Source: Leptospira limi (GTDB lineage: Bacteria; Spirochaetota; Leptospiria; Leptospirales; Leptospiraceae). From it: a DNA stretch of 64,000 bases. The stretch's first letter is position 1. Each line of letters begins with the position of its first letter. A model generated the notes under the pieces. The model was given only the letters and a program-made list of their open reading frames with translations. It was not told the origin of the DNA and did not search any database. Shown piece by piece: positions 36,741-46,172 of this stretch. The translations under genes and the position numbers were made by a program. The stretch covers positions 1,054,001-1,118,000 of the forward strand of contig NZ_JAMQPV010000001.1 of assembly GCF_026151395.1 (NCBI RefSeq), written 5' to 3'.

Positions 36741-37488
36741 GATATTCTTGTACCGTATTCCCTAATCCATCTACCAAACTTTGGGCCATAAGACGGTGGC
36801 CAATCGAAACTTCTGCAAGGAAAGGAAGTTTTGCAAATACTTGTAAATTCTTCGTATCAAGGTCATGTCCAGCATTGACACCTAACCCTAGTTTATTTGC
36901 TTCTATCGCAGCCTGTTTATAGGATTCAAAAATTTGAATGCCTTTTTGTACATCTGCGTCAAATGCGTTGGCAAAAGGACCTGTATAAAGTTCAATCCGT
37001 TCGGCACCGAGTAGAGTGACTTGGTTATAAAATGTAAAATCAGTCTCCATAAAAAGAGACACTCGGATTCCTTCTTTTCGGAATGCTTCTACGATCGGTT
37101 TTAGCGTCATAAAAGTATTCGGATCCCTGAAATCAAATCCATGGTCCGATGTGATTTCGCCTGGTTTCACGGGAACAAGAGTGGCTTGGTCTGGTTTTGC
37201 TTCAAGGACCAGCTCCAAAAAACGTTCACTTGGTTCGCCCTCAATATTGTATTCTTTTTTAGAAATTCCTAATTTAGTAATTTTTTCGTTGTAAGATTCT
37301 AAAAATTCCTTTAATTCGAATACATCTTGTTTGGTGATATGCCTTTCATCAGATCGAGGGTGAACTGTAATCCCGTGGGCACCAGAATCTAATATGATTT
37401 CTGACAATTTCAGAACATTTGGAATGGATCCTCCCCGAGAATTGCGGAGAGTGGCGATCTTGTTGACATTGACACTTAATTGGGTCAT
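36709..37488 (-). CDS. pdxJ: Pyridoxine 5'-phosphate synthase
   Basis: Condenses 1-deoxyxylulose 5-phosphate with 3-amino-2-oxopropyl phosphate to form pyridoxine 5'-phosphate (vitamin B6). It has 259 residues, the normal length for this TIM barrel. Characteristic blocks: LSVNVNKIATLRNSRGG at the N-terminus, GAHGITVHPRSDERHI, and GLGVNAGHDL near the C-terminus. It is the standalone enzyme; pdxA is not nearby. Its stop lies inside the coding end of the TPR lipoprotein gene. Confidence 0.95.
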   Translation of the reverse strand: MTQLSVNVNKIATLRNSRGGSIPNVLKLSEIILDSGAHGITVHPRSDERHITKQDVFELKEFLESYNEKITKLGISKKEYNIEGEPSERFLELVLEAKPDQATLVPVKPGEITSDHGFDFRDPNTFMTLKPIVEAFRKEGIRVSLFMETDFTFYNQVTLLGAERIELYTGPFANAFDADVQKGIQIFESYKQAAIEANKLGLGVNAGHDLDTKNLQVFAKLPFLAEVSIGHRLMAQSLVDGLGNTVQEYLKVLSQGNES

Positions 37489-37592
37489 AGGAAAAAAAAA
37501 ACTTTCCTTTAATTTTCATCCAGGAGAAAACCGTCCAATTTCAAAAAGGTTGTCCCAGAGAAGGGATTTCCAAAACTGTCAAAAGTACGTTT

Positions 37593-38096
37593 ATGGTCGC
37601 AAAAAAAGCAGCAAAGAAACAAGCACCGCCCAAAAAGAAAGCGGTTGCCAAAGAAAAACCAAGTAAGGACGCCAAGTCCTCTTCCCCGAAGGAAGACAAA
37701 AAAAAGGCCGTAACTGGGTCTAAATCCCCGGCTACGAAGGCGAAGGTTGTACCTGCGCCTAAAACAGCCACAGCACAAAAGGACAAACCGGCCCCACAAG
37801 CCAAAGCCCCTGCTGTGAAAATTGATCCGAACAACCCACTCGGAAAGAAGTTTAACTGTTACTCCTGTGGAACGAAGTTTTATGATTTGAACAAACCTGA
37901 AAAAAAATGTCCGAAATGCGGAGCTGACCAGTTGGCAAAACCAGCGATCAAATCTCGTATGGCTGCCATTCGCAGTTCGGAATATGAAGTGGAAGAAGAG
38001 GAAGAACCAGTTATTGAAGATGATGAACTCTTAGAAGAAACTGAGGAATTGGAAGAGACCGAAGAAGAGGAGGTCGTTGCCGAGGAAGAGGAGTGA
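37593..38096 (+). CDS. FYDLN-type zinc-ribbon protein with charged tails
   Basis: A 167-residue protein in three parts. The N-terminal 80 residues are Lys/Ala/Pro-rich and strongly basic ([15 protein letters not shown]), like histone-H1-type tails. The middle is a zinc ribbon with [12 protein letters not shown] and CPKCGAD, the FYDLN signature. The C-terminal 35 residues are almost entirely Glu and Asp. Function of the family is not known. Its stop overlaps the miaA GTG start (GTGA), so it is co-translated with miaA and hfq. Confidence 0.85.
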   Translation: MVAKKAAKKQAPPKKKAVAKEKPSKDAKSSSPKEDKKKAVTGSKSPATKAKVVPAPKTATAQKDKPAPQAKAPAVKIDPNNPLGKKFNCYSCGTKFYDLNKPEKKCPKCGADQLAKPAIKSRMAAIRSSEYEVEEEEEPVIEDDELLEETEELEETEEEEVVAEEEE

Positions 38097-38983
38097 TCCT
38101 TCCCATCCTTGGTGGACCTACCGGTTCCGGAAAAACCTCGCTTACCCAAGCCCTCGACCCAAAACGTTTCGAAATTGTTTCTTTTGACTCTCGCCAAGTC
38201 TACCGGGATTTACCGGTAGGCACAACGGCACCCACTCCCGAAGAATTTTCCCATATCCGTCACTGGCTTGTTGGTTTTCTGAATGCAAACGAATCCATCA
38301 ATGCCAATCAGTTCTCCCTGCTGGCAAGAGAAGCCATTTCCGATATCCAAGGCAGAGGGAAAATTCCCATTCTGATTGGTGGGACAGGATTTTATCTCCG
38401 CGCATTTCTATTAGGGATGTTTCCCGTACCAAATGTACCAAAAGATACCAAAGATTATGTTTTGGAACTTCCATTAGAAGAAGCAAGGATGATGCTCCAA
38501 ACAAAAGACCCGAGAGCAATGGAAAGTCTGTCTATGCAAGATGGATACCGCATCAAACGTGCTTTGGAAGTTGTACTCACAGGAGTTTTGTGGTCAGAGG
38601 TATCAAAACAAACTGTAGGCGGATATTTACAAGACCATCCAGAAGTGAAAATGATTGGGCACTGGTTGGATTGGCCACGTGACATTCTCTACAAACGCAT
38701 CAATGCCCGAGTGAATCAGATCGTTAGTGGTATGTTAGAGGAAACGAAAGAAGTGATTTCGAAGTACGGACCAAACTGTCCTGGGTTACGAACCTTGGGT
38801 TACAATTTTGCGCTTGCATTCTTAAATGGAACGATAGACATTAATACATTCATTGAACAGTTGGCGCAAAGTCACAGAAATTATGCAAAAAGGCAAATTA
38901 CTTGGTTCAAAAAAGAATCATTCCTTTCGCCCATTTCTTTTGATGCCGCTGTCCAATTGTATACAAATATAGAACAAAGATAG
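38093..38983 (+). CDS. miaA: tRNA dimethylallyltransferase MiaA
   Basis: Adds a dimethylallyl group to A37 of tRNAs that read codons beginning with U. It has 296 residues, normal. P-loop GGPTGSGKT is at residues 7-15 and DSRQVYRDL follows; the tRNA-binding motif FLLGMFP and a later RTLGYNFAL are present. The start is GTG overlapping the upstream stop. The miaA-hfq order is conserved widely in bacteria. Confidence 0.95.
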   Translation: MILPILGGPTGSGKTSLTQALDPKRFEIVSFDSRQVYRDLPVGTTAPTPEEFSHIRHWLVGFLNANESINANQFSLLAREAISDIQGRGKIPILIGGTGFYLRAFLLGMFPVPNVPKDTKDYVLELPLEEARMMLQTKDPRAMESLSMQDGYRIKRALEVVLTGVLWSEVSKQTVGGYLQDHPEVKMIGHWLDWPRDILYKRINARVNQIVSGMLEETKEVISKYGPNCPGLRTLGYNFALAFLNGTIDINTFIEQLAQSHRNYAKRQITWFKKESFLSPISFDAAVQLYTNIEQR

Positions 38984-39004
38984 AGAGAACACTCGGGATT
39001 TCCA

Positions 39005-39256
39005 ATGTCGGCAAAAAATAACATCCAAGACCAACTTTTAAACACAGCAAGAAAAGAGAAAATTGATCTCACCATCTACTTGTTAAATGGAGTTCCTTTA
39101 AAAGGAAAAGTTGTCAGTTTTGACAATTTCACCATCATTCTAGAAAATGAAAACAAACAGAATTTGGTATACAAACATGCCATTTCGACCATCATTCCTG
39201 CAAAACCGATCAAACTTCACAGCGAGGAAACTCCGAAAGAAGCAGGTGGGGCATAA
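39005..39256 (+). CDS. hfq: RNA chaperone Hfq
   Basis: A hexameric Sm-like protein that promotes pairing of small RNAs with mRNAs. It has 83 residues; the Sm1 motif runs over [20 protein letters not shown] and the Sm2 motif is YKHAISTI, both intact. The C-terminal tail is short (about 15 residues). 21 bp after miaA and probably co-transcribed with it. Confidence 0.97.
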   Translation: MSAKNNIQDQLLNTARKEKIDLTIYLLNGVPLKGKVVSFDNFTIILENENKQNLVYKHAISTIIPAKPIKLHSEETPKEAGGA

Positions 39257-39308
39257 CTCTTTTCTAGTTTTCCTCTCTTTCCCTTTCTAAATTCTGGTTC
39301 CAAACCCT

Positions 39309-40379
39309 ATGGCAAAATTACCAAAAGAAACCCCTGTTGTTTTGATTATGGCAGGAGGGAAAGGGGAGAGGTTTTGGCCTCGTTCCCGCACCAATTCCCC
39401 GAAACAGCTCCAGAAAGTTTATTCTAACAAAACCCTTCTCAAAGAGACAATCGACAGAGCCCTAACCATCACTTCATTGGATCGTATTTACATTGGTACC
39501 AATGCAACTCTGAAGGCCGAAATTCTCAAAAAAGATCCTAAATTCCCATCTGGAAATTTTATCATCGAACCAGAGGGAAAAAACACAGCACCTATCATTG
39601 CCCTTTCTGCACTTTACTTCCAAAAAAAATACGGAAATCCCAACCTTATCGTTCTCTCCGCAGATGCGTTTATTGATCCTGTCAAAGAGTTTACAAAAAC
39701 CATCGAACAAGCCTTGTTCGAAACGGAAAATGGAATGGTTTTACTTGGGGTAAAACCAAACCGACCTGAAGTTGGCTATGGATACATTAGCACAGGGAAA
39801 CCAACTGATGTAGGTTACACGGTAAAGGCATTTTTTGAAAAACCTGATTTCAAAACCGCACTCAAATACATCAAAAAAAAGAATTTTTATTGGAATCCGG
39901 GGATCTTTCTTTTCCGAACGGAAACCATTCTGTCGGAACTGGAACGCCATGCCCCTCATATCCTAGGTCCTTTAAAAAACGGGTTTCCATTTAAGAACTT
40001 TGGGGATTTAAAAACTGCATTCCAGATGTTACCTTCCGAAGCCATCGACACTGCGATCATGGAAAAATCCAATCGTATCCGTATGGTGGAAGCTACTTTC
40101 AATTGGGATGATGTTGGATCTTGGATGTCCCTCGAACGCATTTTGCCAGGGGACAAAGAGAAAAACCACCACCAAGGAAAAGAAGTTCATTACCACAAAG
40201 CATCAGGGAATATTTCTTCCGTTCAAAAAGAGCTCATCACATTTCTTGGTGTGAAGAACCTGATCGTTGTGGAAGAACCAGATGTACTCCTCATCACTTC
40301 ACGTGAAGGTGTGGGTGATATCAAAGCGATGTTATCCAATATGAGGAAAAATAAAGTTTTACAAAAGTACCTCGACTAG
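39309..40379 (+). CDS. manC: Mannose-1-phosphate guanylyltransferase
   Basis: Makes GDP-mannose from mannose 1-phosphate and GTP, for LPS or surface polysaccharides. 356 residues: only the nucleotidyltransferase domain, without the C-terminal isomerase domain found in longer ManC. The N-terminal [14 protein letters not shown] is the nucleotide-binding motif; FFEKPD and [10 protein letters not shown] are further family blocks. 52 bp after hfq. Phosphomannomutase is not adjacent. Confidence 0.93.
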   Translation: MAKLPKETPVVLIMAGGKGERFWPRSRTNSPKQLQKVYSNKTLLKETIDRALTITSLDRIYIGTNATLKAEILKKDPKFPSGNFIIEPEGKNTAPIIALSALYFQKKYGNPNLIVLSADAFIDPVKEFTKTIEQALFETENGMVLLGVKPNRPEVGYGYISTGKPTDVGYTVKAFFEKPDFKTALKYIKKKNFYWNPGIFLFRTETILSELERHAPHILGPLKNGFPFKNFGDLKTAFQMLPSEAIDTAIMEKSNRIRMVEATFNWDDVGSWMSLERILPGDKEKNHHQGKEVHYHKASGNISSVQKELITFLGVKNLIVVEEPDVLLITSREGVGDIKAMLSNMRKNKVLQKYLD

Positions 40380-40416
40380 AAATTTGACAGAACAGGCTTG
40401 ATATAAGGAGGAAGGA

Positions 40417-40509
40417 ATGCCTTCCGGAAAAAAGAGAAAGCGTAGAAAAATCGCAACCCACAAACGTAAGAAAAAACGCAGAGCCAACAGACACAAAAAG
40501 AAGAAATAA
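40417..40509 (+). CDS. 30-residue very basic protein
   Basis: A very small gene. ATG 40417 is preceded by a perfect AAGGAGG (40405-40411) at 5-nt spacing. The 30-residue product begins MPSGKKRKRRKIATHKRKKK and ends in poly-Lys; 19 of its 30 residues are Lys or Arg. I recall near-identical small proteins annotated in Bacteroidetes. The composition is that of a ribosome-associated peptide, similar in kind to the AURKAIP1/COX24-type small ribosomal proteins, but this assignment is not proven. It sits between manC and the gene at 40551. Confidence 0.88.
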   Translation: MPSGKKRKRRKIATHKRKKKRRANRHKKKK

Positions 40510-40550
40510 TCTTTCTTCAGTGACTTAATGTTTCCTCCGATAGATTTGTT

Positions 40551-41288
40551 ATGAGACAAGTCTGGAGGAAACAGAAACCCCGCACCCCCGGTTTCATCCG
40601 AGCATTTACCATGGAAACACCTCTCGGGGATGTCCTGGAGGCTGAGTTCAACTTTCACGAACGACTCGTTCGTCTATCTGTCGAAATCAAAGAAGAGAAG
40701 GGACGTATGTACGGAGCCACTGTGAAAAACGGTACCGTACAAACTGAGAAGGATATTACTTCTGGGCGTGCCTACCCCGTCTTTCGTAAGATCTGGCCCT
40801 TTCGGGAATACTTCAGTTCTCTCCCTGACAAAGACATGTTGGTTAGCATCGGTGGAGCGTATGAAATTTACCCTCCTTTCCAACCAGAGGTTTCGGAAAA
40901 ATCCAGGACTTCGCGTGGACCATTGGAGTCGGCATTATTTCCCTCCACTCGGTATGATTCCATTTTTGGCATTATTCGTGAAACTCGGTTCCAACGTTGG
41001 AGACGGGAACGGAGAGAGGCAAGAGAAGCGCGAGGATCGCTCTGGACGCGTTTCAAACGAAGGGTCTGGGGAGATTTGCAGGATGTTTGTCTTGGCGTTG
41101 GATTTGGTTGTTTGGTCTATTATGTATATTATGATTATGTCGTATTAGGACTCAGTTTAGCAGTCTTAGGGATGATCGCTGGCCTACTTGATTTTCTTGT
41201 GAGAAAACGTTCTGTACTGATGACAAAAGTGTTGTCATTTCTCAGTTTCGGTTCATATTTTTTCTACAACGGCTACGTCTATTTTTAG
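40551..41288 (+). CDS. Hypothetical protein with C-terminal membrane helices
   Basis: A 245-residue protein without a known family. Residues 1-155 are soluble and basic, with an Arg-rich helix ([17 protein letters not shown]) just before the membrane part. Three hydrophobic helices occupy about 185-245, ending in a Tyr/Phe-rich terminus. The Arg-rich helix should lie on the cytoplasmic face. Its stop codon lies inside a perfect 10-bp palindrome (41272-41295). It is 20 bp before cheW. Confidence 0.75.
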   Translation: MRQVWRKQKPRTPGFIRAFTMETPLGDVLEAEFNFHERLVRLSVEIKEEKGRMYGATVKNGTVQTEKDITSGRAYPVFRKIWPFREYFSSLPDKDMLVSIGGAYEIYPPFQPEVSEKSRTSRGPLESALFPSTRYDSIFGIIRETRFQRWRRERREAREARGSLWTRFKRRVWGDLQDVCLGVGFGCLVYYVYYDYVVLGLSLAVLGMIAGLLDFLVRKRSVLMTKVLSFLSFGSYFFYNGYVYF

Positions 41289-41295
41289 ACGTAGC
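41272..41295 (+). other. Perfect palindrome over a stop codon, before cheW
   Basis: GCTACGTCTA-TTTT-TAGACGTAGC, a perfect 10-bp stem and 4-base loop, spanning the stop TAG (41286-41288) of the 245-residue gene and ending 13 nt before the cheW ATG. There is no T tract after the stem, so it is not a standard terminator; an RNA stability or coupling element is possible. Confidence 0.7.
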
Positions 41296-41308
41296 AGTAG
41301 AAATTGAT

Positions 41309-41785
41309 ATGGCCAAAGAAACATCCCAAGCAAACCAATTCATCCATGAGCAATACATCATTTTCAATTTGGGAGATGAAGAGTATGCCATCCCCATCAC
41401 AATTGTTGAAGAAATTGTTAAAATCACAAATTTAATCCGCGTTCCACAATCGAAAAGTTACTTTGCAGGGATCATGGACATCCGAGGCAAAGTGGTAAGA
41501 ATGATTGACCTTGCCAAACGATTGAATATCAAAAATGTAACAGAGTCTGCAGACCGTGCGATTGTGATCAATGTGTCTGGTAAATCGATTGGTGTGATTG
41601 TGGACAAAGTGTCCCATGTCGTACATTTTCCAGCCAACCAAGTGGATCCACCACCTCCTTCTGTAAAAGGGATTTCCTCTCGTTACATCACAGGTGTTGG
41701 AAAAAAAGAAAACAGGTTCATCATCCTTATCGATATCGAAAAAATTCTCACTGTTGAAGAGATGACAGAACTAGCTACCGTATAA
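41309..41785 (+). CDS. cheW: Chemotaxis coupling protein CheW
   Basis: The adaptor linking chemoreceptors to CheA. It has 158 residues of a single CheW fold: [19 protein letters not shown] at the N-terminus, [17 protein letters not shown] in the middle and [11 protein letters not shown] at the C-terminus. No CheA or CheY neighbour. It is followed by a phoU-type gene 25 bp away. The start at 41309 has no strong ribosome site. Confidence 0.94.
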   Translation: MAKETSQANQFIHEQYIIFNLGDEEYAIPITIVEEIVKITNLIRVPQSKSYFAGIMDIRGKVVRMIDLAKRLNIKNVTESADRAIVINVSGKSIGVIVDKVSHVVHFPANQVDPPPPSVKGISSRYITGVGKKENRFIILIDIEKILTVEEMTELATV

Positions 41786-41810
41786 CGGAAGTAAGTAGTA
41801 TAAAATTCAA

Positions 41811-42527
41811 ATGATCATCTCTAAATTTTATTACTTACGTAAAAACTTATATTCCATGGCGGAACTTGTTTTGGAGCAAGTGATCTTACTCAGTGAGGCT
41901 CTCGAATCAGATGACTATGCCCAAGCTGAGAAAATTGTAGAACGTGATGACCTCATTGATGATTTAGAAAAGGAAAACGATAACCTTTCCCAAAATGCAA
42001 TATTGGAAGCAGTGAGTAATCGTAACATTCTCGGGATGGGCGATGTGGACAATGACATCGTATTGAAAAAAGATCCTTTGCGCTTTGCACTTTCGGCCAT
42101 ACGGATCACTCGGAACATGGAAAGGATGGGAGACCAAGTGGTCAACTGTGCTGATGTGTTTCGTCACAAAACCATCCGCAATGGCCTCTTTAAAAATGAA
42201 GAACCAATGACTTTGATTCTTTCAAGAGTCACTACTCTTGCAGGAATGGCAATTGAATCTTTAGTAGAAGAAAAAGAAAGGTTTATGGGAAGTGTGAATT
42301 CCTTGGAAGACGAACTGAACGAACTTTGTGACCAAGCATTCCAAAAGTATAGAGCTGTTCCTGATATGGAAAAACAAGAATTTGCCGACGTGTATAGGAT
42401 TATTCTCGCACTTGAAAGATTAGGTGACTATGCTGTGAATGTGGCGGAAGAACTTGTCAGGTTGAATACTGGAAAAGACATCCGCCATTTAGAAAACGTC
42501 AAATCAAAATCTTCCTCTTACCCTTAA
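41811..42527 (+). CDS. phoU: PhoU-family protein
   Basis: A 238-residue all-helical protein made of two PhoU repeats with the metal-binding helix texts [15 protein letters not shown] and [15 protein letters not shown] (E/D-x3-D pattern). PhoU proteins restrain Pst phosphate uptake and PhoR signalling, but no pst or phoBR genes are in the window, so its partner is elsewhere. The gene follows cheW and may share its transcript. Confidence 0.9.
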   Translation: MIISKFYYLRKNLYSMAELVLEQVILLSEALESDDYAQAEKIVERDDLIDDLEKENDNLSQNAILEAVSNRNILGMGDVDNDIVLKKDPLRFALSAIRITRNMERMGDQVVNCADVFRHKTIRNGLFKNEEPMTLILSRVTTLAGMAIESLVEEKERFMGSVNSLEDELNELCDQAFQKYRAVPDMEKQEFADVYRIILALERLGDYAVNVAEELVRLNTGKDIRHLENVKSKSSSYP

Positions 42528-42615
42528 ACCTTTTCCTTCTTATCAATTCCAAACAATTGTCCATGTTGCGCACAAATAGTACGAATGGATTCTTAGGTTT
42601 TAGAATTCACTGCCA

Positions 42616-43162
42616 ATGAAACCAAAAGAGTATGTTTTCCAACCGAAACCAAAAAGTTTTTTCCTTTCTTACTTACTCATCACCAACCTAGATCCTTTTC
42701 TTTTTTTGCTGGAATGTTACTTATTTTTGGTTTGTTTAAAACGTACGGGGAGGTTCTGTTTTTTCCCTACTTGGTGTATTACTTGCAATGGCGATTTCAT
42801 CCTTCTTCTACATTTATGTTGAGAAAAAGATGTATGATGTGTACAATGAATTACGTTTAAAACCACTTAGTTTGTTTGCGAATTTGCTGTTTCCTATTTT
42901 TTCTACATTTGTAATCGAATACTTTATGTTTTCATTTTATATCTATTCTCAGTTTCGAAACTTCCTAAGTGATCAGCAATTGGAAATGATAAGTTTGGAT
43001 TTGAGTGTTTTCATTTTGATCATGATTTCTATATTGTTTTTTGTTTTATGGAAATTGACTGGAAATACTTCTGCAACCATTAGGGATGTTTCAAATATTT
43101 TAAAATTATTTGCGGAAGGAGATTTGATATCAGACCTTCGCATCAATCAAACCAGAAAATAG
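42616..43162 (+). pseudogene. Broken membrane sensor (chemoreceptor-like), two frameshifts
   Basis: Three overlapping frames read as one protein only if two single T bases are restored, one in the T run at 42701-42707 and one in that at 42759-42764. Joined, they give a starting Met (42616), about six hydrophobic helices and a HAMP-like tail ending GDLISDLR, then a stop at 43160. The layout resembles the N-terminus of 6TM methyl-accepting proteins or cyclases found in leptospires, but the signalling domain is absent. A remnant, or sequencing errors in homopolymers plus a natural truncation. Confidence 0.75.
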
Positions 43163-43179
43163 ATTGTTGTGATCTCTCT

Positions 43180-45228
43180 TTATTTGGATCGCTTAATTTT
43201 TAACAATTTTTTATAAGTATGCAATAAATCATCCATGTAAAAGGGTTTGCCGATAAATCCATCCATACCTACTTCTGAACACCTTTGTTTATGTTCATTT
43301 AACACGTGTGCTGTCACAGCTATGATGACTGATTTTTGGTCTTTGTTTGTTTCCATTTCCCTAATTTTGGTGGTTGCTTCAAATCCGTCCATGATGGGCA
43401 TTTCACAGTCCATTAAAATCAAGTCATAGTGTTTCAATCGGCACATCTCAACAGCTATTTTTCCATTCTCGGCCAAATCAAAATTGATGTTTTGTTTTTT
43501 AAGTAATCCACCGATTACTTTTTGGTTTAAAACATTGTCTTCTACAACTAAGAAAGATTGGTTGGAAAAATTTTCAGAATCATTTTGTTCTGTGATTGTA
43601 TCTTCTGTATCCTCTCGGTTAAGAATTGGTTTGGAAACTGTTTCCTTCGGTGTGGAAAGAGGAATCATACACCAAAACGTGCTACCTACACCTTCCACAC
43701 TCTTTACACCAATTTTCCCATCCAATAACTTTACCAAACGTTCTGAAATTGCCAAACCAAGTCCTGTTCCGCCATACTTCCGTGAGGTGGAAGCATCCAG
43801 TTGTGAAAATGTTTGGAATAAAGAGGGGAGTTTCTCTGATGATATGCCAATTCCAGAATCTTTAATTTCAAAGAGAATCATTTGGTCTTTGATTTCGACA
43901 TGAAGGATTACATATCCAGTTTCAGTAAATTTGATCGCATTTCCTATGAGATTGAATAATATCTGACGAATCCTACTTGGATCTGATATGATAGTATTTG
44001 GAACCATGGAATCAATTTGATAAGAAAATTCTAAATTTTTTGATTGAGATTCGATCAAAAATAAATCGAAAATTTCTTTGATCAAATTTGGTAGATGGAA
44101 AGGTATATTTTCAATTTTTAATTTCCCAGCATCTATCTTAGAGAAATCTAAAATATCGTTTAAAATATTTAAGAGCGATTTTCCCGCATCGACAATGGTT
44201 TTTAGATAATTCTTTTGTTCTGCATCTAAATTGGTTTTAAATAAAATTTGAGTGATACCAATGACTCCATTGAGAGGAGTGCGAATTTCATGGCTCATGG
44301 ATGCTAAAAATTCTGATTTTGCATGACTTGCCATTTCCTTTTCTTCGTATAACTCTTGTAATCTTTTTTGTGTGATATTTAAACTGTTTAGGATTGAATT
44401 TTTGTTATTTGTAGTCTGAATTTCACCTGTAAATTTACCTTCGCCAAGTAATGAAATTCGGCGGAAAATTTCATCTACACTTCCTCCCATAATGGACACT
44501 AATGATCTATGGGTTAAATATAAACTAATGCCAAAAATCATACCAGAGAGGATTAAGACAGTACGTAAGAAAAAAACTTTTTCCTTTGCATCTAAGATTG
44601 CTTTTGAAGTCCTTTCGTCGAGTTGGACATACAAATCATTAATTGGTTTCATGATTTCTGCTTTGCACTTCAAATAATGATCATCAAATAAAATCCTAAT
44701 TGCTTTTGGATTTGACCTTCCTGTTTTTAATTCTTCTTCAATCAAAGACATAGATTCAAATTCGATTTTGGTAAGTTGATCCGATTTTTCTTTTGATAAA
44801 GAGAGTAATGAATAATCCGATTTCTCAAAATCAGCTTGTTTCATTGCATCATAGATACTGATCTGTTCTCCTTCTTCTGGTGGAGGAGGTAATTCATCTG
44901 CGATGACTAAATCCCAATAGGCATAATCGTAACTTTTTGGTCTTGGTTTTTCACCATTTCGAATTTCTAAAATTCGTTGGAAGTAGGCTTTATATTTTGG
45001 TTTTTTCTGGATTGCATACAAACGAACTAAGTTTGTTAGTTGGTCGGAAGATTGTCTTAATTCGTTTGCAATTTGTAAGGATTTATAACGATTTTCTTCC
45101 GCGGCATCAATGTTTCTTTCGCTAGCAGTATAATAGGCAAAGGCAATGGAGACAAAAATAAATAAGACAAAATTGGTAAGTAAGTAAGGGAACAGTCTCC
45201 CTTTTGGCATCCAACTTGCATCTAACAT
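43180..45228 (-). CDS. Hybrid histidine kinase with receiver
   Basis: A 682-residue membrane sensor. TM1 is at about 14-33, a helical periplasmic domain at 34-215 with DUF3365-like feel, TM2 at about 220-240, a HAMP-like linker, then a dimerisation domain with His313 (SMSHEIRTPLNG), an ATPase (N box NLIGNAIKFTE, DSGIGI, GTGLGLAI) and a C-terminal receiver with phosphoacceptor Asp607 (LILMDCEMP). No separate output protein is adjacent, so a further phosphorelay step is expected. It converges on the broken chemoreceptor-like gene with an 17-bp gap. Confidence 0.93.
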   Translation of the reverse strand: MLDASWMPKGRLFPYLLTNFVLFIFVSIAFAYYTASERNIDAAEENRYKSLQIANELRQSSDQLTNLVRLYAIQKKPKYKAYFQRILEIRNGEKPRPKSYDYAYWDLVIADELPPPPEEGEQISIYDAMKQADFEKSDYSLLSLSKEKSDQLTKIEFESMSLIEEELKTGRSNPKAIRILFDDHYLKCKAEIMKPINDLYVQLDERTSKAILDAKEKVFFLRTVLILSGMIFGISLYLTHRSLVSIMGGSVDEIFRRISLLGEGKFTGEIQTTNNKNSILNSLNITQKRLQELYEEKEMASHAKSEFLASMSHEIRTPLNGVIGITQILFKTNLDAEQKNYLKTIVDAGKSLLNILNDILDFSKIDAGKLKIENIPFHLPNLIKEIFDLFLIESQSKNLEFSYQIDSMVPNTIISDPSRIRQILFNLIGNAIKFTETGYVILHVEIKDQMILFEIKDSGIGISSEKLPSLFQTFSQLDASTSRKYGGTGLGLAISERLVKLLDGKIGVKSVEGVGSTFWCMIPLSTPKETVSKPILNREDTEDTITEQNDSENFSNQSFLVVEDNVLNQKVIGGLLKKQNINFDLAENGKIAVEMCRLKHYDLILMDCEMPIMDGFEATTKIREMETNKDQKSVIIAVTAHVLNEHKQRCSEVGMDGFIGKPFYMDDLLHTYKKLLKIKRSK

Positions 45229-45378
45229 GGCGACACTCTACTGAAAAATGAAAAGTAGTAAAGAATAATATTCAAATCAATGCTAAATTTAATGATGAGA
45301 CAAAATGAATACTCAATTCTGGATCTTTGTAACATGTTCCAGCATAGTCATTGTTGTTTCTACTAAATATGCTATTTT

Positions 45379-46047
45379 CTAAGACTCACCTTCCATATAG
45401 GCTTGTAGTTCTTGTTGTAATCCTTCTGGAAGGCTAAGGCCTCTAGCACGGATTCTTTCATTGTACTTATTAAAAGACATACGATGTTGGTTGGTATTTA
45501 GATACCCTTCCAAAGCTTCTGATGCCCAAGGAATGATTTCTTTTACAAAATCATGATTCTCCTCTAACTGATCACAGAAGGGAATAAAAAGTGGGCGATT
45601 CACAGGCCTACCAATATTGCGATAGAATAACAGGCAAAAAAGTGTCTCATCTCCGAGGACAGTTTCTGTTCTGATTTTTTCTTCTACATATTTTAGATTG
45701 ATAGAATCTAAATAATCAATATTAAACGATTCAGGTGCTAATCGTTTTGTAACAAATTTCGAAATTTCAGTCTTAACGAAAGTTAGGTTGTTGCAATGGT
45801 GGGGGCATGAACCTTGGTCTTTGTGTAAATCACATTCGAGTAATAATATGCAATCCACATCTGAAGTTGGATCAACAATCCCAAAATTGATGGAGCCTAG
45901 TAACTCAAGAGCAACCTCATAACCCTTTCTGGAAAGTTCTTGAGTCGCAAGTCGAAAAGCTTGCATCCGTTTTAAGGCATATTTTGTATCATAATTCCTG
46001 TATTTATTTTTGAGAACAAGATACCTTTCGACTATATTTTTTGACAT
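45379..46047 (-). CDS. Nucleotidyltransferase-like protein with Cys/His cluster
   Basis: A 222-residue protein. LLGSINFGIVDPTSDVDCILL (Gly51-Ser52, Asp63, Asp65) is the GS...DxD motif of the pol-beta nucleotidyltransferase superfamily, although the usual third acidic residue is not obvious. Directly after it, Cys72, His75, Cys81, His83, His84 and Cys85 form a tight cluster that could bind zinc. The rest is helical. It might modify RNA, protein or a small molecule, or act as an antitoxin-like or signalling enzyme; the substrate is unknown. It is a stand-alone gene. Confidence 0.72.
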   Translation of the reverse strand: MSKNIVERYLVLKNKYRNYDTKYALKRMQAFRLATQELSRKGYEVALELLGSINFGIVDPTSDVDCILLLECDLHKDQGSCPHHCNNLTFVKTEISKFVTKRLAPESFNIDYLDSINLKYVEEKIRTETVLGDETLFCLLFYRNIGRPVNRPLFIPFCDQLEENHDFVKEIIPWASEALEGYLNTNQHRMSFNKYNERIRARGLSLPEGLQQELQAYMEGES

Positions 46048-46172
46048 GAGATTTTTGTTGATTGGGTTTGGATTTGTTTTTTAGTGAACGCCATCTGGCA
46101 AAAGAATACAACACCTTTTGTATTGGGAAAATTGAAATTTCGCCGATAATTGACTACAGGTAGGAATCACAA

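Noticed and set aside
37509..37834. Cys/Phe-rich minus-strand frames opposite the FYDLN gene
   Set aside because: Antisense of the Lys/Ala-rich N-terminus; composition artefact.
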